This document shows positions 8,646 through 18,100 of a stretch of DNA of 64,000 bases, one piece after another. Source of the DNA: Bacteroidales bacterium UBA5287 (GTDB lineage Bacteria; Bacteroidota; Bacteroidia; Bacteroidales; Dysgonomonadaceae); contig DHSL01000053.1 in NCBI GenBank assembly GCA_002411345.1, positions 36,592 through 100,591 of the forward strand. The letters run 5' to 3'. Within the stretch, counting starts at the first letter, position 1; every line of letters begins with the position of its first letter. Made by a program: the position numbers and the translations under genes. The notes under the pieces were generated by a model, which ran no database searches, was not told where the DNA came from, and saw nothing but the letters and a program-made list of their open reading frames with translations.

Positions 8646-9800
8646 ATGAGAAAAGATCAAGTAATTAAAATATATCAAGATAAATTCGGAAATGAATCAC
8701 CAGAAGTTTATGCGTCTCCCGGGCGCATAAACCTAATTGGTGAACATACAGATTATAATGGGAGTTTTGTATTTCCTGGTGCTATTGATAAAGGAATGAT
8801 TGCATCTATTAAATTGAATGGAACAGAAAAGGTTCGTGTATATTCAATTGACTTAGATGAATATACAGAATTTGGTTTGAATGAAGAGGATATTCCAAGC
8901 CAAGGTTGGGCTAAATATATATTTGGTGTATGTCGCGAAATCATAAAAAGAGGATATAAGATTGAAGGATTTGATTCTACATTTTCTGGTGATGTTCCAT
9001 TAGGTGCAGGAATGTCTTCATCTGCAGCTTTGGAAAGTACATATGCATTTGCTCTGAATGATATGTTTAATTTAAATATTGACAAATTTGAATTGGCAAA
9101 AATTGGACAAAAAACTGAGCATAATTATGTAGGCGTAAATTGTGGTATTATGGATCAATTTGCATCTATTTTCGGAAAAGCAGGTCATTTAATTAGGTTA
9201 GATTGCAAAACTTTGGATTATGAGTATTTTCCATTTGATCCACAACCACATGGATACCGTGTTGTCCTTTTAGATACAGTAGTTAAGCATGAATTAGCTT
9301 CATCAGCTTATAATAAAAGACGTGAATCGTGTGAGAATGCTGTTGCTGCAATCAAAAAAAATCATTCAGAAGTAGACTTTTTACGAGATGCAGATATGAA
9401 AATGTTGAATGAAGTAAAGAATGATATTTCTGAAGAAGATTTTATGCGTGCTCAATACGTAATAGAAGAAACACAGCGTGTTCGTGATGTGAGTGATGCT
9501 CTGGAAAGAGATGACTATGAATTTGTAGGAAAAAAAATGTACGAAACACATGATGGAATGAGCCGTTTATATGAAGTAAGTTGCGAAGAACTTGATTTTT
9601 TAAATGAAGTTGCTAAGCAAAATAATGTAACAGGTTCTCGAGTTATGGGTGGAGGCTTTGGTGGTTGCACAATTAATCTTGTTAAAGAAGAATTGCATGA
9701 TCGCTTTATTGCTAATGCTAAAGAACAATTCAAGGCTAAATATGGCCATGAACCAAAAATCTATGATGTTATAATAAGCGATGGTGCAAGAAAATTATAA
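8646..9800 (+). CDS. galK: galactokinase
   Basis: A 384-residue GHMP kinase, the usual length. All three family signatures are intact: the galactokinase motif PGRINLIGEHTDYNG (residues about 25-39), the ATP-binding GAGMSSSAALE (about 119-130), and motif 3 GGGFGGC (about 335). NCGIMDQFAS supplies the catalytic Asp region. It phosphorylates alpha-D-galactose to galactose-1-phosphate. It is the third gene of the galactose set and is closed by a strong terminator at 9826. There is no galT or galE next to it, which leaves the next Leloir step unassigned in this window. Confidence 0.97.
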   Translation: MRKDQVIKIYQDKFGNESPEVYASPGRINLIGEHTDYNGSFVFPGAIDKGMIASIKLNGTEKVRVYSIDLDEYTEFGLNEEDIPSQGWAKYIFGVCREIIKRGYKIEGFDSTFSGDVPLGAGMSSSAALESTYAFALNDMFNLNIDKFELAKIGQKTEHNYVGVNCGIMDQFASIFGKAGHLIRLDCKTLDYEYFPFDPQPHGYRVVLLDTVVKHELASSAYNKRRESCENAVAAIKKNHSEVDFLRDADMKMLNEVKNDISEEDFMRAQYVIEETQRVRDVSDALERDDYEFVGKKMYETHDGMSRLYEVSCEELDFLNEVAKQNNVTGSRVMGGGFGGCTINLVKEELHDRFIANAKEQFKAKYGHEPKIYDVIISDGARKL

Positions 9801-9825
9801 ACATTAATATAAATTATTTTAAATT

Positions 9826-9852
9826 GTTGGGAGCAGTGTGCTCCCAACTTTT
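9826..9852 (+). terminator. terminator after galK
   Basis: GTTGGGAGCA / TGCTCCCAAC stem with a GTG triloop, followed by TTTT. It separates galK from the regulator gene, though read-through is possible because no clear promoter is seen in the 22 bases between. Confidence 0.85.
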
Positions 9853-9874
9853 ACTTTAAAAAAAATCAAAACTA

Positions 9875-10567
9875 ATGAATACACAATATTATGAAAACAA
9901 TTCAAAGTTTTTAATTGCTGTTGATTGTATAATCTTTGGATTCAAAAACAATGAATTAAATATTTTGTTAACTCGTCGACCTGTTGAACCACTTAAAAAT
10001 GAATGGTCTTTAATGGGTGGATTTATGGAAAATGGTGAAAGTCTTGATGATGCCGCAAAGAAAGTTCTATACAGATATACTCAACAAACAGGGATATATA
10101 TGGAACAAGTTGCTTCATATGGTGAAATTGATCGTGATACCGGAGGCAGAGTTATTTCAGTTGCTTTTTATGCATTAGTAAGATTAGATGAATTTGATAC
10201 ATCTATTGCAAAAAAATTTGATGCTACATGGATAAATATTAATAAATTACCAACATTGGTATTTGATCATAATAAAATGGTTCAAGATGCTCTAAAAGTT
10301 TTGCGATATAAAGTATCCTTAGAGCCAATAATCTTTGAGTTCTTTGGAGAGAAATTTACTTTACCTGCTCTACAAAATTTGTATGAGGCTATTTATCAAA
10401 CAGAAATAGATAAAAGAAATTTTAGAAGGAAACTTATTTCTATGAATATTTTGAACAAATATGAAGAAAAAGATAAGAGTTCTTCAAAACGTGGAGCACA
10501 TTATTATTCATTTGATCATGGAAAATATGTTCAATTTTTGAAAAAAGGATATATTTATTCACTTTAA
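9875..10567 (+). CDS. Nudix-fold transcriptional regulator with C-terminal winged helix (NrtR/AraR-like)
   Basis: A 230-residue protein. Residues about 10-150 look like a Nudix domain; residues about 155-228 look like the winged-helix DNA-binding domain of the NrtR-type family (FTLPALQNLYEAIYQTEIDKR, then a basic stretch and YYSFDHGKY). The Nudix box begins GGFMENGESLDDAAKKVL, but the catalytic REUxEE part is replaced by KVLYRY, so pyrophosphohydrolase activity is unlikely. In Bacteroides, a Nudix-related regulator of this architecture (AraR) controls arabinose use. By analogy and position directly after galK, this is probably a galactose-responsive regulator. The ligand and operator are not established. 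Confidence 0.82.
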   Translation: MNTQYYENNSKFLIAVDCIIFGFKNNELNILLTRRPVEPLKNEWSLMGGFMENGESLDDAAKKVLYRYTQQTGIYMEQVASYGEIDRDTGGRVISVAFYALVRLDEFDTSIAKKFDATWININKLPTLVFDHNKMVQDALKVLRYKVSLEPIIFEFFGEKFTLPALQNLYEAIYQTEIDKRNFRRKLISMNILNKYEEKDKSSSKRGAHYYSFDHGKYVQFLKKGYIYSL

Positions 10568-10587
10568 AAGACTTAAGAAAAAAGAGG

Positions 10588-10627
10588 AATGCCGATTTTA
10601 TTTAAATTTAAAATCGGCATTTTTTTT
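10588..10627 (+). terminator. strong terminator after the Nudix regulator
   Basis: Perfect 13-bp arms AATGCCGATTTTA (10588-10600) and TAAAATCGGCATT (10609-10621) end in a run of seven Ts. Confidence 0.88.
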
Positions 10628-10659
10628 ATATGATATTTTCATAGAACATTGTTTTTGTT

Positions 10660-10667
10660 TATCTTTG
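10660..10667 (+). promoter_or_regulatory. -7 element of the carA promoter
   Basis: TATCTTTG matches the Bacteroidota -7 consensus, 47 bases before the carA start. The -33 region is weak (ATTTTC around 10635-10640). Confidence 0.5.
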
Positions 10668-10713
10668 TATCCTAATATCATACATCAATTTAATAATAAA
10701 GCTTACGCACATA

Positions 10714-11784
10714 ATGTATAAGAATAAATCAGTGCGGTTAATCCTTGAGAACGGGACAGTTTTTCATGGACAATCGTTTGGCGCAGAAAAGGCTTCGGCA
10801 GGCGAAGTGGTTTTTAATACATCAATGGTCGGTTACCCCGAAAGCCTTACGGATCCTTCCTATCAAGGTCAAATTCTAACAATGACATATCCAATAATCG
10901 GTAATTACGGTGTACCTGGAAACAGCAGAACACATGGAATTACCGATTTTTTTGAATCTGGTAAAATACATGTCAGTGGGTTAATTGTTCAGGAATATTC
11001 TGATGATTATTCACATTGGAATTCAAAGCGAAGTTTAAGTCATTGGCTTAAAGATGAAAACATCCCAGGTGTTTTTGGAATAGACATTAGAATGCTTACA
11101 AAAATACTTCGTGAGTATGGTTCAATGAAAGGAAAAATTGTTTTCGAAAACGATGATCAGATTGATTTTTATGATCCAGATAGTGAGAATCAGGTTGATA
11201 AAGTTAGCTGTAAGGATGTAATCGAATACTCTCATGGTTCTAAAAAAGTTGTTCTCATTGATTGTGGTGTAAAGCTTAATATTATTAGAGAATTGATAAA
11301 ACAAAAGATAGATATAATAAGAGTTCCATGGGACTATGATTTTACGAGTATTAAATATGACGGACTCTTTATTTCGAATGGACCCGGTAGTCCTGATTAT
11401 TGCAATGTAACAGTTGAAAATATTAGGAAAGCAATGAATTATGGGAAGCCTATTTTTGGTATTTGTATGGGTAATCAATTACTGGCAAAAGCTGCCGGAG
11501 CATCAGTATATAAATTAAAGTATGGCCACAGAGGCTCTAATCAGCCAGTTCGAAAAGTGGGAACAAATATTTGTTATATTACTTCACAAAATCACGGTTA
11601 TGCTGTTGATGACAATAATTTGTCATCCGAGTGGACATCCTTATATGTGAATATGAATGACGGTACAAACGAAGGAATAAAACACAAAACAAAGCCGTTT
11701 TATTCAGTTCAGTTTCATCCTGAAGCTTCTGGAGGTCCTACTGACACAAAGTTCTTCTTTAAAGAATTTGTAGATATGCTTTAA
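10714..11784 (+). CDS. carA: carbamoyl-phosphate synthase small (glutaminase) subunit
   Basis: A 356-residue protein that hydrolyses glutamine and passes ammonia to CarB for carbamoyl phosphate, used for pyrimidines and arginine. The N-terminal CPSase_sm domain (about 1-130: SLTDPSYQGQILTMTYPIIGNYG) is followed by a class I glutamine amidotransferase. The nucleophile region FGICMGNQLLAKAAG (about 247) has its Cys, and the His-Glu pair sits in FHPEASGG (about 333). The residue after the nucleophile elbow Gly is Asn where GLGHQ-type sequences have His, probably a lineage variant. Two carB genes follow on the same strand, after gaps of 77 and 25 bases. No pyrimidine-type attenuator is obvious upstream. 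Confidence 0.96.
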   Translation: MYKNKSVRLILENGTVFHGQSFGAEKASAGEVVFNTSMVGYPESLTDPSYQGQILTMTYPIIGNYGVPGNSRTHGITDFFESGKIHVSGLIVQEYSDDYSHWNSKRSLSHWLKDENIPGVFGIDIRMLTKILREYGSMKGKIVFENDDQIDFYDPDSENQVDKVSCKDVIEYSHGSKKVVLIDCGVKLNIIRELIKQKIDIIRVPWDYDFTSIKYDGLFISNGPGSPDYCNVTVENIRKAMNYGKPIFGICMGNQLLAKAAGASVYKLKYGHRGSNQPVRKVGTNICYITSQNHGYAVDDNNLSSEWTSLYVNMNDGTNEGIKHKTKPFYSVQFHPEASGGPTDTKFFFKEFVDML

Positions 11785-11861
11785 AGAAACTTATCATATA
11801 CAATTTAGAATTAGGATAAAATAAAATAAGTAAAACAAAACAGTCAAATAAATTCATTTAG

Positions 11862-14800
11862 ATGGCAAACATTATAGATTTGAAGGTTAAAAAAGTTTTG
11901 ATTTTAGGCTCAGGAGCATTAAAGATCGGTGAAGCTGGTGAATTTGATTATTCTGGTTCTCAAGCTTTGAAAGCATTACGAGAAGAAGGTATTGAAACTG
12001 TATTGATTAATCCTAATATTGCTACTGTTCAAACATCAAAAGGATCAGCCGATAAAATCTATTTCTTGCCTATAACATCCTATTTTGTAGAAAAAGTTAT
12101 ATCAAGAGAACGTCCTGATGGAATTATGCTTGCTTTTGGTGGACAAACAGCATTGAATTGTGGCGTAAAATTATATAGAGATGGTGTATTTGAAAAGTAT
12201 AATGTAAAAGTGCTTGGAACTCAAATACAATCGATTATAGATACTGAAGATCGTGAATTATTTGTAAAGAAATTAGACCAAATTGAGGTTAAAACAATTA
12301 AAAGTGAAGCCGTAAATACCATTTCCGATTCTATTCATGCTGCGAATGAGTTGGGATATCCAATTATTGTTCGTGCAGCATATGCTTTAGGAGGCTTGGG
12401 ATCAGGATTTTGCGAAAATGATGAAGAATTAACAGCACTTGCAACAAAAGCATTTACTTATTCAAGTCAATTATTAATTGAGAAATCGTTAAAAGGGTGG
12501 AAAGAAGTTGAATATGAGGTAGTCCGAGACCAGTATGATAATTGTATTACGGTATGTAATATGGAGAATTTCGATCCACTGGGAATTCATACAGGCGAAA
12601 GTATTGTTGTTGCACCATCTCAAACATTAACAAACTCAGAATATCATAAATTGCGAGAATTAGCAATTAAGATTGTCCGTCATATTGGCATTGTTGGTGA
12701 ATGTAACGTTCAATATGCCCTTGATCCACAATCAGAAGATTATAGAGTGATTGAAGTAAACGCACGATTGAGTCGTTCTTCAGCATTAGCCTCAAAAGCG
12801 ACAGGATATCCATTAGCCTTTATAGCAGCCAAATTAGGTTTGGGTTATGGATTATTTGACTTAAAAAATTCCGTGACCAAATCAACAAGTGCATTTTTTG
12901 AGCCAGCACTTGATTATATAGTAGTAAAAATTCCAAGATGGGATTTAAATAAATTCAGTGGTGTTTCTCAAGAGATTGGTTCAAGTATGAAATCTGTTGG
13001 AGAAATTATGGCCATTGGACGTACATTTGAAGAAGCTATTCAAAAAGGATTAAGAATGGTTGGTCTTGGTATGCATGGATTTGTTGAAAACAAAGAATTA
13101 AAAGTTGACGACATAGATAAAGCATTAAGGGAGCCAACAGATAAAAGAATATTTGTAATCAGTAAAGCTTTTAGAAAAGGGTATTCTGTAGATCAGATTC
13201 ATGATCTGACAAAAATAGATAAATGGTTTCTATATAAGTTATACAATATTATTAAAACGGCAGAAGATTTGGAGTGTTTATCTCTTTCATCAGATGAATT
13301 AGAAGATGAAGCAAACAAAGAGTTACCTGCATTGATTAAGTTTGCCAAGCAACAAGGGTTTTCAGATTTCCAAATAGCTCGTGCTTTATGGAAAGAAAAA
13401 TTAAATGAAGTCCATCAAGATAAAGTTCGTCAATATAGAAAGAAACTTGGGATTGTACCAGTAGTTAAGCAAATTGACACATTAGCAGCAGAATATCCTG
13501 CTCAAACAAATTATCTCTACCTTACATATAATGGAAATGAAAATGATGTCCATTATCTTGGAGATCATAAATCAGTGATTGTTTTAGGATCCGGTGCATA
13601 TCGAATTGGGTCATCGGTTGAGTTTGACTGGTGTTCAGTGAATGCATTGAATACAGTTCGCAGTGAAGGATACAGATCAGTAATGATCAATTATAATCCG
13701 GAGACAGTATCTACAGATTATGATATGTGCGATCGTTTATATTTTGATGAGCTCACATTTGAGAGGGTTTTGGATATTATTGAGTTAGAAAACCCAAAAG
13801 GAGTGATACTATCTGTAGGAGGTCAGATACCTAATAATTTGGCTGTCAGGCTTGATAAAGCGAATGTAAATATATTGGGAACATCGGCTGATAATATTGA
13901 TAATGCCGAAGATAGGAATAAATTTTCGTCGATGCTTGATCAATTAGGCATAGATCAACCACGTTGGAAAGAACTTACTACGATGGAAGAAATACATAAA
14001 TTTGTTGAAGAAGTAGGTTTCCCTTTGTTGGTTAGGCCATCATACGTACTTTCAGGTGCTGCAATGAATGTCTGTTCCAATGAAAATGAGCTCAAGCATT
14101 TTCTTACGCTAGCTACTGAAGTTTCGAAAAGTCACCCAGTTGTAGTCTCTGAATTCATTGAATACGCCAAAGAGATAGAAATGGATGCTGTAGCGAGGGA
14201 TGGAGAATTAATAGCATACGCAATTTCAGAACATGTTGAGTTTGCCGGAGTTCATTCAGGAGATGCTACAATTCAGTTTCCACCACAAAAGATATATACT
14301 CAAACAGTTAGAAGAATTAAGCATATTACCCGAGAAATTGCAAAAGGATTAAATATAAGCGGTCCTTTTAACATTCAATTTCTTGCGAAGGATAATGATA
14401 TAAAAGTAATAGAATGCAATTTACGTGCTTCGCGATCATTCCCTTTTGTGTCTAAGGTGTTGAAGATAAACCTTATAGAGCTTGCGACAAAAGTGATGTT
14501 AGGAATCGAAGTTCAGAAGCCAGAAAAATCAGCATTTGATTTAGATTATGTTGGTATAAAAGCCTCTCAGTTTTCGTTTACAAGATTACAAAAAGCCGAT
14601 CCCGTTTTAGGAGTAGATATGGCCTCAACCGGTGAAGTTGGTTGTATAGGAAGCAATTTTGATGACGCTTTACTCACATCGATGTTAGCTGTAGGCTATC
14701 GAATTCCCGAAAAAAATATAATGGTATCTTCAGGTACTGTTAAGTCGAAGGTTGATTTGCTTGAAGCCTGTCAACTGTTACAAGACCATGGTTTTAAGCT

Positions 14801-15113
14801 TTTTGCCACAGAAGGAACTCAGAAGTTCCTGGCAGAAAACGGAGTTGAAAGTACTCATGTTGGTTGGCCCGATGAAGATGCCGAATTTAAGGTATTAGAT
14901 ATGATTAAAGATAAGAAATTTGATTTAGTGATTAATATACCTAAAAATTTATCAGAGAAAGAGTTGACAAACGGATATAAGATACGTAGAAGTTCAATAG
15001 ATTTCAATATACCTTTGATAACAAATGCACGATTAGCCAGTGCTTTTATCAAAGCATTTTGCAGAATATCGGAAGACGATATAGAGATAAAACATTGGGA
15101 AGAATATAAATAA
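11862..15113 (+). CDS. carB: carbamoyl-phosphate synthase large subunit, first copy
   Basis: A 1083-residue complete CarB with two ATP-grasp halves. Half 1 (carboxyphosphate synthesis, about 1-400) has GEAGEFDYSGSQALKALREE, RAAYALGGLGSG and VIEVNARLSRSSALASKA. Half 2 (carbamate phosphorylation, about 560-940) has GSGAYRIGSSVEFDWCSVN, RPSYVLSGAAMNV and VIECNLRASRSFPFVSK. The C-terminal MGS-like allosteric domain (about 950-1070) keeps FATEGTQKFL. The sequence is closer in style to the eukaryotic CAD/CPS II lineage (for example SLKGWKEVEYEVVRD and VVKIPRWDL) than to E. coli CarB. Catalytic Glu/Asn/Arg clusters are present in both halves, so it should be active with CarA. Confidence 0.95.
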   Translation: MANIIDLKVKKVLILGSGALKIGEAGEFDYSGSQALKALREEGIETVLINPNIATVQTSKGSADKIYFLPITSYFVEKVISRERPDGIMLAFGGQTALNCGVKLYRDGVFEKYNVKVLGTQIQSIIDTEDRELFVKKLDQIEVKTIKSEAVNTISDSIHAANELGYPIIVRAAYALGGLGSGFCENDEELTALATKAFTYSSQLLIEKSLKGWKEVEYEVVRDQYDNCITVCNMENFDPLGIHTGESIVVAPSQTLTNSEYHKLRELAIKIVRHIGIVGECNVQYALDPQSEDYRVIEVNARLSRSSALASKATGYPLAFIAAKLGLGYGLFDLKNSVTKSTSAFFEPALDYIVVKIPRWDLNKFSGVSQEIGSSMKSVGEIMAIGRTFEEAIQKGLRMVGLGMHGFVENKELKVDDIDKALREPTDKRIFVISKAFRKGYSVDQIHDLTKIDKWFLYKLYNIIKTAEDLECLSLSSDELEDEANKELPALIKFAKQQGFSDFQIARALWKEKLNEVHQDKVRQYRKKLGIVPVVKQIDTLAAEYPAQTNYLYLTYNGNENDVHYLGDHKSVIVLGSGAYRIGSSVEFDWCSVNALNTVRSEGYRSVMINYNPETVSTDYDMCDRLYFDELTFERVLDIIELENPKGVILSVGGQIPNNLAVRLDKANVNILGTSADNIDNAEDRNKFSSMLDQLGIDQPRWKELTTMEEIHKFVEEVGFPLLVRPSYVLSGAAMNVCSNENELKHFLTLATEVSKSHPVVVSEFIEYAKEIEMDAVARDGELIAYAISEHVEFAGVHSGDATIQFPPQKIYTQTVRRIKHITREIAKGLNISGPFNIQFLAKDNDIKVIECNLRASRSFPFVSKVLKINLIELATKVMLGIEVQKPEKSAFDLDYVGIKASQFSFTRLQKADPVLGVDMASTGEVGCIGSNFDDALLTSMLAVGYRIPEKNIMVSSGTVKSKVDLLEACQLLQDHGFKLFATEGTQKFLAENGVESTHVGWPDEDAEFKVLDMIKDKKFDLVINIPKNLSEKELTNGYKIRRSSIDFNIPLITNARLASAFIKAFCRISEDDIEIKHWEEYK

Positions 15114-15138
15114 GAATTATAAAATCAATAATAATAAA

Positions 15139-18100
15139 ATGGACAAATCAATTAAAAAGGTTATCATCTTAGGTTCAGGAGCGTTAAAAATTGGTCAAGC
15201 CGGCGAATTTGATTATTCAGGTTCTCAGGCATTGAAGGCGATGAAAGAAGAGGGAATTGAAACGGTTTTAATAAACCCCAACATTGCCACTATTCAAACG
15301 TCCGAGGGAGTTGCTGACAAAGTATATTTTCTACCTATAACACCTTATTTTGTAGAAAAAGTAATAGAAAAGGAAAAACCCAATGGTATTCTATTAGCTT
15401 TTGGTGGTCAAACAGCACTAAATTGTGGGACTTCACTTTATCAAAGTGGTATACTTGAAAAATACGGAGTTCAAGTATTGGGTACTTCAGTAGACGCAAT
15501 TATGATTACCGAAGATCGTGATTTGTTTATTAAAAAACTGAATGAGATAGATGCCAAGACTCCGTTATCACATGCAGTAGAAAGTTTAGAAGATGCTTTG
15601 AAAGCAGCTGAAGAGATTGGTTATCCTGTGATGGTTCGTTCAGCATACGCACTTGGTGGTCAAGGCTCAGGTATTTGTGAAGACATAAATTCTTTCACAG
15701 AATTATGTAAAAGCGCCCTGTCATTTTCCAATCAGATTCTTGTAGAAGAAAGTTTAAAAGGATGGAAAGAGATTGAATTTGAGGTGATAAGGGATAAAAA
15801 TGACCATTGTTTCACTGTTGTTCCGATGGAAAATTTTGATCCACTAGGTATCCATACTGGCGAGAGTATAGTAGTTGCCCCAATCATCACTTTATCAAAA
15901 GAACAAATTGCATTTTTGGAAGATGTTGCAAGAAATGTAGTTCGTCATATTGGTATTGTAGGAGAGTGTAACATTCAATACGCCTTTAATGCAGTAACCA
16001 ATGATTATCGAATTATCGAGATAAATGCCCGATTGAGTCGATCATCAGCCTTAGCCTCAAAAGCATCCGGTTACCCATTAGCCTTTGTAGCAACAAAACT
16101 TGCTTTAGGTTACACTCTTGATCAGATAGGCGAGATGGGTACACCAAACTCCGCATATTTAGCACCTGCGGTCGATTATATGATAGTTAAAATACCCCGT
16201 TGGGATTTGAACAAGTTCCAAGGAGTAAGTCACGAAATTGGTTCTTCTATGAAGTCCGTAGGTGAAATCATGTCGATAGGTCAATCATTTGAAGAAATTA
16301 TTCAGAAAGGATTGCGCATGATTGGCCAGGGAATGCATGGTTTTGTAGGAAACAAAATGTCATTTGATGATGTAGAAGATGTACTCTCCAACCCAACAGA
16401 CATGCGTATCTTTGCAATTGCCGATGCTTTTGAAAAAGGCTATACTGTAGAGAAGATAGTAGACCTTACTAAAATTGATAAATGGTTTATTGAGAAGCTG
16501 GAAAATATTTACAAATATACCAAAGTACTATCATCCTATACTAAAATTGAAGACCTTCCCCAAGAAGTACTTAACGAAGCAAAGCGACTTGGATTCTCAG
16601 ATTTCCAGATAGCCCGTTATGTAGAACATCAAGAAGGCACATTAGAAGAAGGCATCCTTCGTGTTCGTTCATTGAGGAAAAAATTGCAAGTTTTGCCACA
16701 TGTATGTCGTATAAACACAGTTGCTTCAGAAGACCCCGAGAAAACGAACTACCTCTATTTTACTTATGGTGATAAGAAAGAGTTTAATCTATTAAAATCC
16801 ACAAAAGAAACCATAGTAGTTTTAGGTTCAGGTGCATATCGAATTGGATCGTCTGTTGAATTTGACTGGTGTTCAGTTAACGCAGTACAGACAGCACGTA
16901 AATCAGGTTATGAATCAGTAATGATCAACTATAATCCTGAAACCGTATCTACCGATTATGACATGTGTGATCGACTCTATTTTGATGAGTTATCCTTTGA
17001 GCGTGTTCTTGATGTAATTGATATTGAGGATAATTTGAAAGGAGTGATTGTATCAGTAGGAGGTCAGATCCCCAATAATTTAGCAATGCGTTTGTATCGT
17101 CAGAACGTGCCAATTTTAGGAACATCCGCATTATCTATAGACCGTGCAGAAAACAGAAACAAGTTTTCTGCCATGCTTGACCAACTTAAAATAGATCAGC
17201 CACGTTGGAAGGAATTAACCAGTTTTGACGAAATTGATAGTTTTGTTGATGAAGTAGGATTCCCTGTGCTTATCCGTCCTTCCTATGTGTTATCCGGAGC
17301 AGCGATGAATGTCTGCTATGACAAAGAGCAAATGCACAAATTTTTAACAATGGCCGCCAATGTTTCGAAAGAACATCCCGTTGTAGTTTCTGTATTCATG
17401 CAGAATGCCAAGGAGATAGAGTTTGATGCAGTAGCCAAAGATGGAGAAGTAGTAGAATACGCCATCTCCGAGCATGTTGAGTTTGCCGGTGTTCATTCCG
17501 GAGATGCAACTTTAGTGTTCCCTGCTCAAAAAATCTATTTTGAGACCATGCGTCGTATCAAAAAGATATCAAAGCATATAGCAAAAGAATTAAATATCAG
17601 TGGTCCTTTCAACATTCAATATTTGGCAAAGAATAACGAGATAAAAGTTATTGAATGTAATTTGCGTGCATCCCGTTCGTTCCCCTTTGTTTCCAAAGTC
17701 ATCAAACGCAACTTTATTGAAACCGCTACCCAGATAATGTTAGGAGAGCCATATAATAAACCCGACAGTTCAGTATTTGATTTAGAATATATTGGAGTTA
17801 AAGCATCCCAATTCTCATTCTCTCGCTTGCAAAATGCCGATCCGGTTTTAGGAGTTGATATGTCTTCTACCGGAGAAGTAGGATGTCTTGGAGATGATTT
17901 TTCAGAAGCAATTCTCAAATCCATGCTCTCAGTAGGCTATCGCGTTCCTGAAAAGGGAATTTTGATTTCTTCGGGCGAGATGAAATCCAAGGTGGATTTA
18001 TTAGAAGCATGTAAGCTTTTGGATGAACACGGTTATAAATTATATGCAAGTCACGGTACCTATAACTTTTTGACCGACAATGGTATTAAGGCAACCGATG

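Noticed and set aside
11122..11478. Antisense ORF of 118 codons inside carA
   Set aside because: carA is intact in the other strand with all family motifs, and the antisense protein has no sensible composition.
11440..11500. CarA inactivation, because GICMGNQ differs from GICLGHQ
   Set aside because: The nucleophile Cys and the FHPEA His/Glu pair are present, and a neutral lineage variant is more likely than loss of function.
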